Source of the DNA: Candidatus Scatoplasma merdavium
GTDB lineage: Bacteria > Bacillota_I > Bacilli_A > RFN20 > CAG-288
Assembly (NCBI GenBank): GCA_017694135.1
Contig: JADING010000061.1
Location: 1 to 12,139 of the forward strand
Length of the DNA: 12,139 nucleotides
Direction: 5' to 3'
Position 1 is the first letter of the stretch. Each line of letters starts with the position of its first letter. Below the pieces are notes generated by a model. The model was given only the letters and a program-made list of their open reading frames with translations, searched no databases and was not told the DNA's origin. This document shows, piece by piece, positions 6,153 through 12,139 of this stretch. Both the position numbers and the translations under genes were made by a program.

Positions 6153-6941
6153 TTAACCTATTAATTCTAACAATTTAATATATTGTTCTTTATTTAATTG
6201 ATGAGGCCTATAACTCAAATCAATAATTTCTTTTAATTTATCAATATAGGTTGAATAGTTTGAATTCTTTAAGTTATTTAAAAGAGTTTTGTTTGAGTTT
6301 TTATAACAAGCTTTTAAAAATTCGAACTGGTTCTCGCTAATTTTAAAATCATTAGAATTAGTTAAAACAAGGAATGAGGAATTAACTTTCGGAGGAGGAT
6401 AAAAAGCTCCTGGATGAAGATCTAACATTCTTTCTACGCTTCCAAACAGATCAAAAAGGAGGCTGAACATGTTTTGATAACCCTTTTTAACATTTAAAAA
6501 ATCGTCTGCCACCTCTTTTTGAACCATAAACCCAAATTTATCAAAATTAGCTTCCACTAATATTTTCTTCAATAAATCTCTAGTAATTTGATAAGGTAAA
6601 TTACCGATATAAGTGATCTTATTTTTAAACATCGCTTTTAAATCGCATTTTAAAAAATCTGCTTGAATAAGTTGAAACTTATCTGAAACAATCTCGCTTT
6701 CCAGCACTTTAACCATATCTCTATCAAAATCAATAGCGGTTAATTTACCAGCTCTTTCTAAAAGCGGAAAAGTAACGCTTCCTAGACCCGGTCCAATTTC
6801 AACCACTTCCTCACCTTTGACTAAAACAGAAACAATTTTAGATATAGCTCTTTCATCTATTAAAAAGTTTTGAGAAAACCTCTTTTGCGGAGACACTCCG
6901 TATTTATTCATAAACAAGATTGTTCTATCGAGAGTTCTCAT
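6153..6941 (-). CDS. rsmA: 16S rRNA adenine-N6,N6-dimethyltransferase RsmA (KsgA)
   Basis: Dimethylates the two adjacent adenines in the 3'-terminal helix 45 of 16S rRNA during late 30S assembly, using S-adenosylmethionine. The 262-residue protein has the SQNFLID segment (23-29), the SAM motif VVEIGPGLG (46-54), an acidic ribose-binding strand end (AIDFDRD, 69-75), QADF (93-96) and the catalytic NLPY (114-117). The C-terminal small domain includes the FYPPPKV stretch seen in family members. Length is normal. The start overlaps the last 17 bases of rnmV, and AAAGGGA lies about 9 bases upstream inside rnmV. In B. subtilis rsmA also follows rnmV. It is the last gene of the long minus-strand series and is visibly more AT-rich than jag and yidC. 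Confidence 0.96.
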   Translation of the reverse strand: MRTLDRTILFMNKYGVSPQKRFSQNFLIDERAISKIVSVLVKGEEVVEIGPGLGSVTFPLLERAGKLTAIDFDRDMVKVLESEIVSDKFQLIQADFLKCDLKAMFKNKITYIGNLPYQITRDLLKKILVEANFDKFGFMVQKEVADDFLNVKKGYQNMFSLLFDLFGSVERMLDLHPGAFYPPPKVNSSFLVLTNSNDFKISENQFEFLKACYKNSNKTLLNNLKNSNYSTYIDKLKEIIDLSYRPHQLNKEQYIKLLELIG

Positions 6942-7446
6942 CTATAATTTCCCTTTCTAATTCTTCGAGGTTTAAGTTGAGTATAGCAACTTTCATGCCT
7001 AAATCATCGAGATTATCAATATTGTGCTTTTTTAAGGCTAGAAGAATCTGCTTCATATCGTATTTTGAAATTATTTCTTTTAACTTTGAGATATCGTAGT
7101 TCTCTTCAAACTTATTGTCGTAATTTAAACACCCTTTAAGCTGCTCTTTTAAATAAGCAATTTCAGCTTCAGCAATGCCGACTTTTTTACCTTTTATACA
7201 TTTGTCGGCTTCGATTTTCAAAGTCATAAAATTCCTCAGATTGCTTTTAAAGATGCCAGTTAAAAACTTTCCGTTTCTGTCAGGATCAAAAAGCAAAACG
7301 ATTTTTCGAAAAGACTGAACGCTTTTTAAAAACTCAATATCGATGTTTCGAGCCTGCATTCCATGAACTTGATAGACGTATCTACATCCGATACTAAGTA
7401 AAACTTGTTCATCGGTTTTACCTTCTACGACATAGACGTTTTTCAT
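6925..7446 (-). CDS. rnmV: Ribonuclease M5
   Basis: Removes the flanks of precursor 5S rRNA in the cytoplasm of low-GC Gram-positives. The 173-residue protein opens with a TOPRIM domain: VVEGKTDE (6-13, Glu8) and the second acidic motif DPDRNG (54-59, Asp54 and Asp56). The family normally has DPDxPG(E), so the residues after DPD are atypical, while the catalytic acids are kept. A VGIAEAEIAYL stretch near 89-99 corresponds to the VG(V/I)E-A segment of RNase M5. The C-terminal part is charged and helical and would contact rRNA. The start overlaps the tatD stop as ATGA, and no Shine-Dalgarno lies at a useful distance, so translation is probably coupled to tatD. The family assignment rests on domain, length and the tatD-rnmV-rsmA order. 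Confidence 0.9.
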   Translation of the reverse strand: MKNVYVVEGKTDEQVLLSIGCRYVYQVHGMQARNIDIEFLKSVQSFRKIVLLFDPDRNGKFLTGIFKSNLRNFMTLKIEADKCIKGKKVGIAEAEIAYLKEQLKGCLNYDNKFEENYDISKLKEIISKYDMKQILLALKKHNIDNLDDLGMKVAILNLNLEELEREIIDENSR

Positions 7447-8228
7447 CTTAAATTATAGATTTCCTTTGATCGAAGATAGATTTCTTCCGCAAGTTCATTC
7501 TCATCTCTATTTAACAATTCCGCCATCTTTTTTAAAGTGTAAACAATATAAGAAGGATCGTTTCTTTTACCTCTAAACGGGTGTGGGGTTAAATAAGGAG
7601 CATCGGTTTCCAAAACAAAGTGATCAGGCGGAACTCTTTTAACAACCTCTACTAATTTAACTGCATTTTTAAAAGTTAAAACTCCACCAATCCCAAAATA
7701 AACATTCTTCTTATGGCGCAGATAACGCAAAGCCATTTGAAAAGACGCTGAATAACAGTGCAAAATTACATCGTAAGGAAACTTTGAATCGATAATTGTA
7801 TTAAAAGTATCAGCTTCAGCATCGCGCGAATGAACAATAATCGGTAGCTTTCTTTCTCTAGCGACTTCAATTTGAGCCTTAAACAGCTCTTTTTGCTTGT
7901 TCTTAGTCTCAAGAGAATTATCCAAATGATAATCTAAACCTATTTCTCCTATCGCCACCAAATTCACTGCTTCATCTAATTTTTCATTCAGCTTTCTTAT
8001 TTCTTCACTTAAATCGCTGTATTCTGTAGTAGGAAACAATCCTATTGCGGAATAACAGAAATCCGGATATTCTTTCGCTAAAAAATTGATGACGTCAAAA
8101 GACTCAAAACTATCTCCGTTATTAATTACTTTTTCTACACCTGCTAATTTACTTCTTTTAATAATATCTTCCCTGTCTTTATAAAGACCTTCATCGTTTA
8201 AATGAGTATGGGTATCAATAATTTTCAT
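7443..8228 (-). CDS. tatD: TatD family metal-dependent deoxyribonuclease
   Basis: An amidohydrolase-fold 3'-5' nuclease acting in the cytoplasm in DNA turnover and repair. The 261 residues keep all expected metal ligands: His7 and His9 in the DTHTHL start, Glu95 in GEIGLD (94-99), His133 in VHSRD, His157 in LHCYS and Asp209 in ETDAPYL. The PHPFRGKRN segment (215-223) is a family signature. The usual GxHPH motif reads GLFPTT at 63-68, so its His is Phe; this His is not one of the metal ligands. The gene begins 6 bases after mnmE stops and overlaps rnmV by 4 bases, so it is inside one operon. The ribosome binding site (GAGAAG) is weak. In B. subtilis the homologue (yabD) likewise precedes rnmV. 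Confidence 0.94.
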   Translation of the reverse strand: MKIIDTHTHLNDEGLYKDREDIIKRSKLAGVEKVINNGDSFESFDVINFLAKEYPDFCYSAIGLFPTTEYSDLSEEIRKLNEKLDEAVNLVAIGEIGLDYHLDNSLETKNKQKELFKAQIEVARERKLPIIVHSRDAEADTFNTIIDSKFPYDVILHCYSASFQMALRYLRHKKNVYFGIGGVLTFKNAVKLVEVVKRVPPDHFVLETDAPYLTPHPFRGKRNDPSYIVYTLKKMAELLNRDENELAEEIYLRSKEIYNLR

Positions 8229-8234
8229 ATCTTC

Positions 8235-9566
8235 TCACTTTCCAACACAGAAATTCTTAAATATTGTCGAATATACATCTTCAATGGTAGATGATACTCC
8301 CATGAGTTCATCCAATATAGAGCTCGCTTTTAAAAGCTTTATCTCTATTACATCAACACTCATATTATTGCTTAAATCGTTTAAAGCATCCTCTAAACAA
8401 AGAGAAAAACTCTCAAGCATTTCAATTTCTCTATGTGAAGATAAACCGATATCATTGAACTTTTCCATATCGAGTTTAGTTTCAATAAGATCGAAGATTT
8501 TTCCAATATTCACCTCGTCTTTTGAAATTGAAACATCAGCATTATCAGAATTTCCATATATATCTTTTTTAGTTGACACTTTCACTGTCGGCTTATTCTT
8601 TATTAAAGCTATGAATTTCTCGTCAGATAAGACATATTCAGGGTTCTCTAAAAGGAGTATGACATCCGCATCATAGGCAATCTTATAAGACTTCTCAATT
8701 CCTATTTTTTCTATTTTTCCAGCCTTATCTCTAATTCCGGCGGTATCAAACAAATTGAAAACCAATCCGTGATATTCAACAACTCCTTCAACCGCATCTC
8801 TTGTGGTACCTGGAATGTCAGATACAATGGCCTTATCATAGCCTATTAAAGAATTTAAAAGTGTTGATTTACCAACGTTTGGTTCACCGATAATAGCGAC
8901 TTTAATTCCGTTTACAAGGTATTTAGAACGTTTAGAAGAAGCAAGCAGTGACTTGGCTTTTTCACTTATTTTCGGAAGTTTATCTTTCAAAGATTCTTCA
9001 ATAGTTTGACTCTCTTCGTATTCCGGATAATCGATATCAACTTCAATTTCAGCTTCTAATAAATTCAAATCTTCTTTCAATTCTTTTAAAAATGAGGAAT
9101 TGGTTCCTGTCACAGTCTTTAAAGCGAAATCTTTCTGCCTTTTAGTGAGAGCGTTAATTAGAGAATTAATTCCCTCCGCTTCAATCAAATCCATCTTGTT
9201 ATGGTAATAAGCCTTTGCGGAAAACTCTCCACCTAAAGCCTGCTTCGCTCCATATTTAATGCAGGTTGAAATCAATTCATCTACCACTATTAAAGACCCG
9301 TGAAGATAAAACTCCACCGTGTCTTCCCCAGTATATGAATTACTCGCATCAAAAAGAATATAAACGCACTTATCTATTAAAGTGTTTTTATTTTCTTTAT
9401 CTTGATAGATTGAACCGTATATAGCTTTTCTCCTTTCTAAAGATGAAACATCTTTTCTAACCATTTTAGAGAGAATAGAAAAAGCCTCATTTCCGCTCAA
9501 TCTAACTACCGCCATAGCCGCTTTCATACGCGGGGTAGTCAATGCCACAACAGTATCAAACAGCAT
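8235..9566 (-). CDS. mnmE: tRNA modification GTPase MnmE (TrmE)
   Basis: With MnmG it installs the 5-carboxymethylaminomethyl group on wobble U34 of several tRNAs, using GTP and a tetrahydrofolate one-carbon unit. The 443 residues show the N-terminal folate-binding domain (VRLSG at 21-25, GEFSAKAYYHNKMDLIEAE near 113-131), the helical domain, an inserted Ras-like G domain with P-loop GEPNVGKST (227-235), G2 DIPGTTRD (250-257), G3 DTAG (274-277), and the C-terminal FCVGK whose Cys440 is the conserved C(I/L)GK cysteine. The G4 motif, normally NKxD, reads TKKD at 332-335. The start has no Shine-Dalgarno and sits 4 bases after the U-tract of a terminator-like hairpin. MnmG is not next to it, unlike the mnmE-mnmG pair in many Firmicutes. 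Confidence 0.97.
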   Translation of the reverse strand: MLFDTVVALTTPRMKAAMAVVRLSGNEAFSILSKMVRKDVSSLERRKAIYGSIYQDKENKNTLIDKCVYILFDASNSYTGEDTVEFYLHGSLIVVDELISTCIKYGAKQALGGEFSAKAYYHNKMDLIEAEGINSLINALTKRQKDFALKTVTGTNSSFLKELKEDLNLLEAEIEVDIDYPEYEESQTIEESLKDKLPKISEKAKSLLASSKRSKYLVNGIKVAIIGEPNVGKSTLLNSLIGYDKAIVSDIPGTTRDAVEGVVEYHGLVFNLFDTAGIRDKAGKIEKIGIEKSYKIAYDADVILLLENPEYVLSDEKFIALIKNKPTVKVSTKKDIYGNSDNADVSISKDEVNIGKIFDLIETKLDMEKFNDIGLSSHREIEMLESFSLCLEDALNDLSNNMSVDVIEIKLLKASSILDELMGVSSTIEDVYSTIFKNFCVGK

Positions 9567-9570
9567 ATCT

Positions 9571-9591
9571 AAAAAAGGCCGCTTAAAGCGG
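9571..9591 (-). terminator. Terminator-like hairpin between jag and mnmE
   Basis: On the minus strand CCGCT-TTA-AGCGG (9591 to 9579, six pairs if the loop is tightened) is followed by CC and six T (9576-9571). It begins one base after the jag stop codon. The mnmE ATG at 9566 comes 4 bases after the U-tract. It should end or attenuate the rnpA-yidC-jag transcript and reduce mnmE-tatD-rnmV-rsmA, since no separate mnmE promoter is obvious. Confidence 0.75.
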
Positions 9592-9592
9592 T

Positions 9593-10255
9593 CTAGTTGT
9601 TTTTGGCTTCCTCAATTTCGTTACCTTCAGTCTCTTCCTCGTATTTAGGAACGTAGTTCACATACTGAATGGTAATATGACGCTGTTTACCAACACCGAC
9701 AGAAAGAGTCTTAATATGATTGTCATCAGCTAAGGCGTTATGAATGATTCTTCTTTCATCAGAAGGCATCGGATCTAATTCGATAGAAGCTTTAGTGCGG
9801 CGAACAGTGTTTGCTAATCGCTTTGCCATATTTACGAGCTTTTCGTATTTTTGATCCTTGTAATTGTTGATATTAATTAACAAGTGGAAATGCTTTTTAA
9901 ATTTAGTGTAAACAGCAGAGCGAACAAGTTCAGTAAAGGCGTTGAGATTTTCTCCACCGCGTCCGATAATCTTCGAAGCTTCATCTTCCGCTGTGAGATT
10001 AAGGTGAATGACTCCATCTTCAACAGATATAGAAATCTCCGCATGCAAATCTAAACTTTCAAGGAGTTTTTCTAAGTATTCTTTTGCGTATTCCTTAGCG
10101 TCTTCATCTTCTAAAACCTTGATGCGGCAAGACTTCTTAAAAAGACCTTTAACTTCTTCAATAACCTCGTAATTAAGTTGATCTTGGCTAATATGAAGAT
10201 CCTGTTCAGCAGCCTCTAACGCGTCTTGCAAAGTTTTTGCTTCGTATTCTTTCAT
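9593..10255 (-). CDS. jag: RNA-binding protein Jag/KhpB (Jag-N, KH and R3H domains)
   Basis: A cytoplasmic RNA-binding protein encoded beside the YidC insertase in most Firmicutes; in streptococci it works with KhpA in control of cell elongation and division. The 220 residues contain a Jag-N domain (1-50, starting KEYEAKTLQDALEAA), a KH domain with loop GRGG at 98-101, and an R3H domain near 150-200 with Arg168 and His172 in ERRIIH followed by GVGKQRHITI. The C-terminus (205-220) is strongly acidic. Its ATG has AAGGAGG at 6-base spacing, overlapping the yidC stop, so the two are likely translationally coupled. Length is typical. The gene is followed by a terminator-like hairpin, so the rnpA-yidC-jag part can be made in excess over the genes behind it. 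Confidence 0.96.
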   Translation of the reverse strand: MKEYEAKTLQDALEAAEQDLHISQDQLNYEVIEEVKGLFKKSCRIKVLEDEDAKEYAKEYLEKLLESLDLHAEISISVEDGVIHLNLTAEDEASKIIGRGGENLNAFTELVRSAVYTKFKKHFHLLININNYKDQKYEKLVNMAKRLANTVRRTKASIELDPMPSDERRIIHNALADDNHIKTLSVGVGKQRHITIQYVNYVPKYEEETEGNEIEEAKNN

Positions 10256-10261
10256 ACTTTT

Positions 10262-10268
10262 CCTCCTT
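10262..10268 (-). promoter_or_regulatory. Strong Shine-Dalgarno of jag overlapping the yidC stop
   Basis: On the minus strand TAAGGAGG contains both the yidC stop TAA (10267-10269) and the jag ribosome binding site AAGGAGG (10262-10268), 6 bases from the jag ATG. It is the same stop-within-Shine-Dalgarno layout as ispE/prs. Confidence 0.85.
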
Positions 10269-11757
10269 ATCTAATCGACATGTGTTTTTTCTTCTTCTGG
10301 TCGACTTTACGATAGGAAGATGATTTTTTCTTTCCTTTTCCATTACCAGAACTTCTCTTTTTTGTGTGGTAGACCTCAAGCAAGAGAGACTGGACCATAG
10401 AAATAATAGCGGTAAAGTACCAATAGATAATCATAGCCGCCGGAAGATTGAAAGCGAAGAAAATAGTGATAGCAAGCATGATATAAGGCATGTACTTCAT
10501 CATGCTTTGGTTAGGATTCTGCTCAACTTTAACAGTCTTATCACCGACGATTTTCTTGCGGCGATGCTCTTGAATCCAATTAGGAAGCAAGACTGACAAA
10601 GCTTGAGCGCAAACCATAATAAAGAACAAGAGAATAGCAAACACTTGACCATCACTCGACTGCGTCATTCCGTTTGACATAACAGTAGAAAGCGGTAAGC
10701 CAAACAGAGTACCTTGCGTCAATATTGCTGAACCTTGCAACGCACCCCAGACACAAATAAACAGCGGGAACTGAACAATCAATACCAGGAACTGCGAGAA
10801 TATGTGAATGTGGTTATCTTTGTAAAGCTTCATCTGCGCCTGCGCTAACTGATCTCTTTCATAAGTGTTAGATTGCGCGTTAGGATAACGGGCTTGAAGC
10901 ATCTGTAACTGCGGTTGAATTTCTGTCATCTTGTACTGGGTTGAATAAGAACCGGTAGAAAGCAAGACGATAATTAAACGGCAGATTAAAGTAACTAAGA
11001 AAATAGCTAAAACTTGACCAGCACCATCGACACCAAAGGTCGTTGTAAAGGTGTGAAGCAACCAGCCGATCGGATAAACGAGCAAGCCTTCTAAAAATCC
11101 GTATTCAGAAAAAGCTTGGCCCCAAGATTTACCTTCGACATAAGTCGAATGATCTAATCCGAAGTAACCAGAAGACGGCGTTAAACAAGTGACGGCATTA
11201 CCAACTCCGCTAGAAATAGCGTTCTGGTAATAAGACATATAAGCGATAGTAGGGGCGGAAGGATTAATTTGACCGTTGTTAAGACTAAAGCGGTATTCAT
11301 CAGTCCACTTGTTGATATTGGCCCATAAACTAGCGCTTCCGTTTGAGTCTTTACCGGTAAATCTGATAATACCCTTCATAGTATCAACGTTGACTAAGCC
11401 GCTAGTATCACTTCCTTCTTCAGCGTTTAAAAATTGGTGGTGAGAATCGATATAAGACTGCGGAATATAGGAATATTCATCTGAACCCGTATAAGAGTCC
11501 GCCATGACAGTGTTATAAATCGCATCAACTTTATCATCGATATAAGTCCAATACTCATCATTCGGAACAATGTAATTTTGTTCGTTAGCTTGCTTGTTAA
11601 TCTCTTCGCGGTTCTGCATATCGTAAATGTTATACATACTCGCTAAATCGTTAATCGAGCAGAACGAACGGGTACAAGAAGTAAAAATCAAGAGGCAAAA
11701 CACGGCAGATACACCGATTAAGAATCTCTTTATGAACTTTCTGAATTTAAATTTCAC
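10267..11757 (-). CDS. yidC: Membrane protein insertase YidC/SpoIIIJ/Oxa1 family, lipoprotein with long N-terminal extension
   Basis: Inserts and folds membrane proteins, alone or with SecYEG. The 496-residue protein starts with a basic, hydrophobic signal ending in a probable lipobox (FTSC, lipidated Cys28). The insertase core has helices near 224-241, 246-268, 320-342, 370-392 and 424-460. It carries the groove arginine Arg260 in LICRLIIV and the amphipathic QPQLQMLQARYP segment (281-292). A Lys/Arg-rich tail (466-496) suits ribosome binding. Between Cys28 and the core lie about 190 soluble residues, aromatic and Asn/Ser-rich, that standard Gram-positive YidC (about 260 residues) lacks. The start is GTG, supported by AGGAGA 8 bases upstream (11766-11771), next to the rnpA stop. 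The gene follows rnpA by 15 bases, as in the conserved rpmH-rnpA-yidC-jag cluster. Confidence 0.95.
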   Translation of the reverse strand: MKFKFRKFIKRFLIGVSAVFCLLIFTSCTRSFCSINDLASMYNIYDMQNREEINKQANEQNYIVPNDEYWTYIDDKVDAIYNTVMADSYTGSDEYSYIPQSYIDSHHQFLNAEEGSDTSGLVNVDTMKGIIRFTGKDSNGSASLWANINKWTDEYRFSLNNGQINPSAPTIAYMSYYQNAISSGVGNAVTCLTPSSGYFGLDHSTYVEGKSWGQAFSEYGFLEGLLVYPIGWLLHTFTTTFGVDGAGQVLAIFLVTLICRLIIVLLSTGSYSTQYKMTEIQPQLQMLQARYPNAQSNTYERDQLAQAQMKLYKDNHIHIFSQFLVLIVQFPLFICVWGALQGSAILTQGTLFGLPLSTVMSNGMTQSSDGQVFAILLFFIMVCAQALSVLLPNWIQEHRRKKIVGDKTVKVEQNPNQSMMKYMPYIMLAITIFFAFNLPAAMIIYWYFTAIISMVQSLLLEVYHTKKRSSGNGKGKKKSSSYRKVDQKKKKHMSIR

Positions 11758-11772
11758 TGTTACAGTCTCCTA

Positions 11773-12105
11773 CTATTTTATTTCAATCAGTTTATCAAGA
11801 GCTTTAAACAGCTCTTTTTTATTATCTTCGCTCGACCTAAACAAAAAATCTCGCCTAATAATTATAACAATATCGTAACTAATTATATACCTATTGTAGA
11901 TTGAAAGAAAGGCGCGAATTTGCCTTCTAACTCTCACTCTAGTAACGGCATTTCCGAGCTTTTTTGTCGTCATTATTCCGTACTGTGCTTTACCTAAGTC
12001 ATTTTTTAAAGCAAAGACGGTGACTCCGATTCCCTTAACTTTCTTACCTTTGTGCATCACGTTAAGAAAATCCTCGTGCCTTCTCAGTCTAAATTCCTTT
12101 TTCAT
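11773..12105 (-). CDS. rnpA: Ribonuclease P protein component
   Basis: The protein subunit of RNase P, which with the RNA subunit cleaves the 5' leader from precursor tRNAs such as those at 317-568. The 110 basic residues have the usual size, the N-terminal KEFRLRRHEDF and HKGKK segments, and the central signature GNAV-T-R-V-R-V-R-R (51-61). In the family the signature is NAVxRNRxKR; here the conserved Asn is Val57 and Lys is Arg60. The start agrees with the family N-terminus, but there is no good Shine-Dalgarno: only AAAG precedes the ATG, and a terminator-like hairpin ends a few bases upstream. It heads the visible part of the rnpA-yidC-jag operon; rpmH should lie immediately to the right. 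Confidence 0.95.
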   Translation of the reverse strand: MKKEFRLRRHEDFLNVMHKGKKVKGIGVTVFALKNDLGKAQYGIMTTKKLGNAVTRVRVRRQIRAFLSIYNRYIISYDIVIIIRRDFLFRSSEDNKKELFKALDKLIEIK

Positions 12106-12111
12106 AACTTT

Positions 12112-12139
12112 AAAAAAATACCACTAGGGACACTAGTGG
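12112..12139 (-). terminator. Terminator-like hairpin just upstream of rnpA (after presumed rpmH)
   Basis: On the minus strand CCACTAG (12139-12133), loop TGTCC and CTAGTGG (12127-12121) form a perfect 7-bp stem, followed by TATTTTTTT (12120-12112). The rnpA ATG at 12105 begins 6 bases after the U-tract. The stem reaches the window edge and may be longer. It would end most of the transcript from the gene to the right, probably rpmH, and let a fraction read into rnpA. Confidence 0.8.

Noticed and set aside
8284..8676. Plus-strand open frame of 130 codons inside mnmE
   Set aside because: It lies fully antisense to a gene with all MnmE motifs, has low-complexity Ser/Phe-rich composition and no family resemblance.
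10366..10596. Plus-strand open frames at 10366-10596 and 11627-11878
   Set aside because: They are antisense to yidC and rnpA, with no recognisable domain.
1..12139. Mycoplasma-type code with TGA as Trp
   Set aside because: TGA is the stop of mnmE and tatD at the expected C-termini (MnmE ends CVGK), and the Trp codon checked in yidC is TGG.
1..12139. CRISPR array, insertion sequence, toxin-antitoxin or phage defence genes
   Set aside because: No spaced direct repeats, transposase motifs or defence-type proteins are visible; nearly all sequence is assigned to housekeeping genes.

Overview
This window is AT-rich, densely coding chromosomal DNA of a low-GC Firmicutes lineage, most likely a reduced-genome member of class Bacilli such as an Erysipelotrichales, RF39 or Acholeplasma-like clade. 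That placement rests on gene content and order and was not searched. The standard code is used: TGA ends mnmE and tatD, and the Trp codon checked is TGG, so this is not a code-4 Mycoplasma. No sporulation genes are seen.

Layout, left to right. The left edge holds the first 39 codons of a uridine-kinase-like P-loop kinase on the minus strand. Next is a plus-strand tRNA operon, Ala(GGC)-Met(CAU)-Ile2(CAU), with a good promoter and an intrinsic terminator. A minus-strand operon ispE-prs-esterase follows. Divergent from ispE is a plus-strand polytopic GT-C glycosyltransferase of the Gpi18/COG5542 type. Convergent with it is a minus-strand polyprenyl-phosphate sugar synthase (GT2, GtrB/DPM1 type). 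The right half is one long minus-strand series: rnpA, yidC, jag, mnmE, tatD, rnmV, rsmA. A hairpin-plus-U-tract terminator at the right edge must follow an upstream gene, presumably rpmH.

The right half joins two blocks that lie near oriC but apart in Bacillus subtilis: rpmH-rnpA-spoIIIJ-jag-mnmE, and tatD-rnmV-rsmA-...-ispE-...-prs. Here mnmE runs into tatD with a 6-bp gap, and mnmG, rsmG, metG, veg, purR, spoVG and glmU are not between the retained genes. The replication origin is probably just beyond the right edge.

Most genes serve information processing: tRNA maturation and modification (RnpA, MnmE), rRNA maturation and methylation (RNase M5, RsmA), membrane protein insertion with its RNA-binding partner (YidC, Jag), PRPP supply (Prs) and MEP-pathway isoprenoid synthesis (IspE). 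The two glycosyltransferases interrupt the housekeeping synteny and look like a lipid-linked sugar module.

The oddest points are two terminator-like hairpins whose U-tracts run almost directly into the start codons of mnmE and rnpA with no Shine-Dalgarno, a long extra extracytoplasmic region on YidC, and changes at signature residues of Prs, RnpA and MnmE. I found no clear new defence, mobile or CRISPR system.
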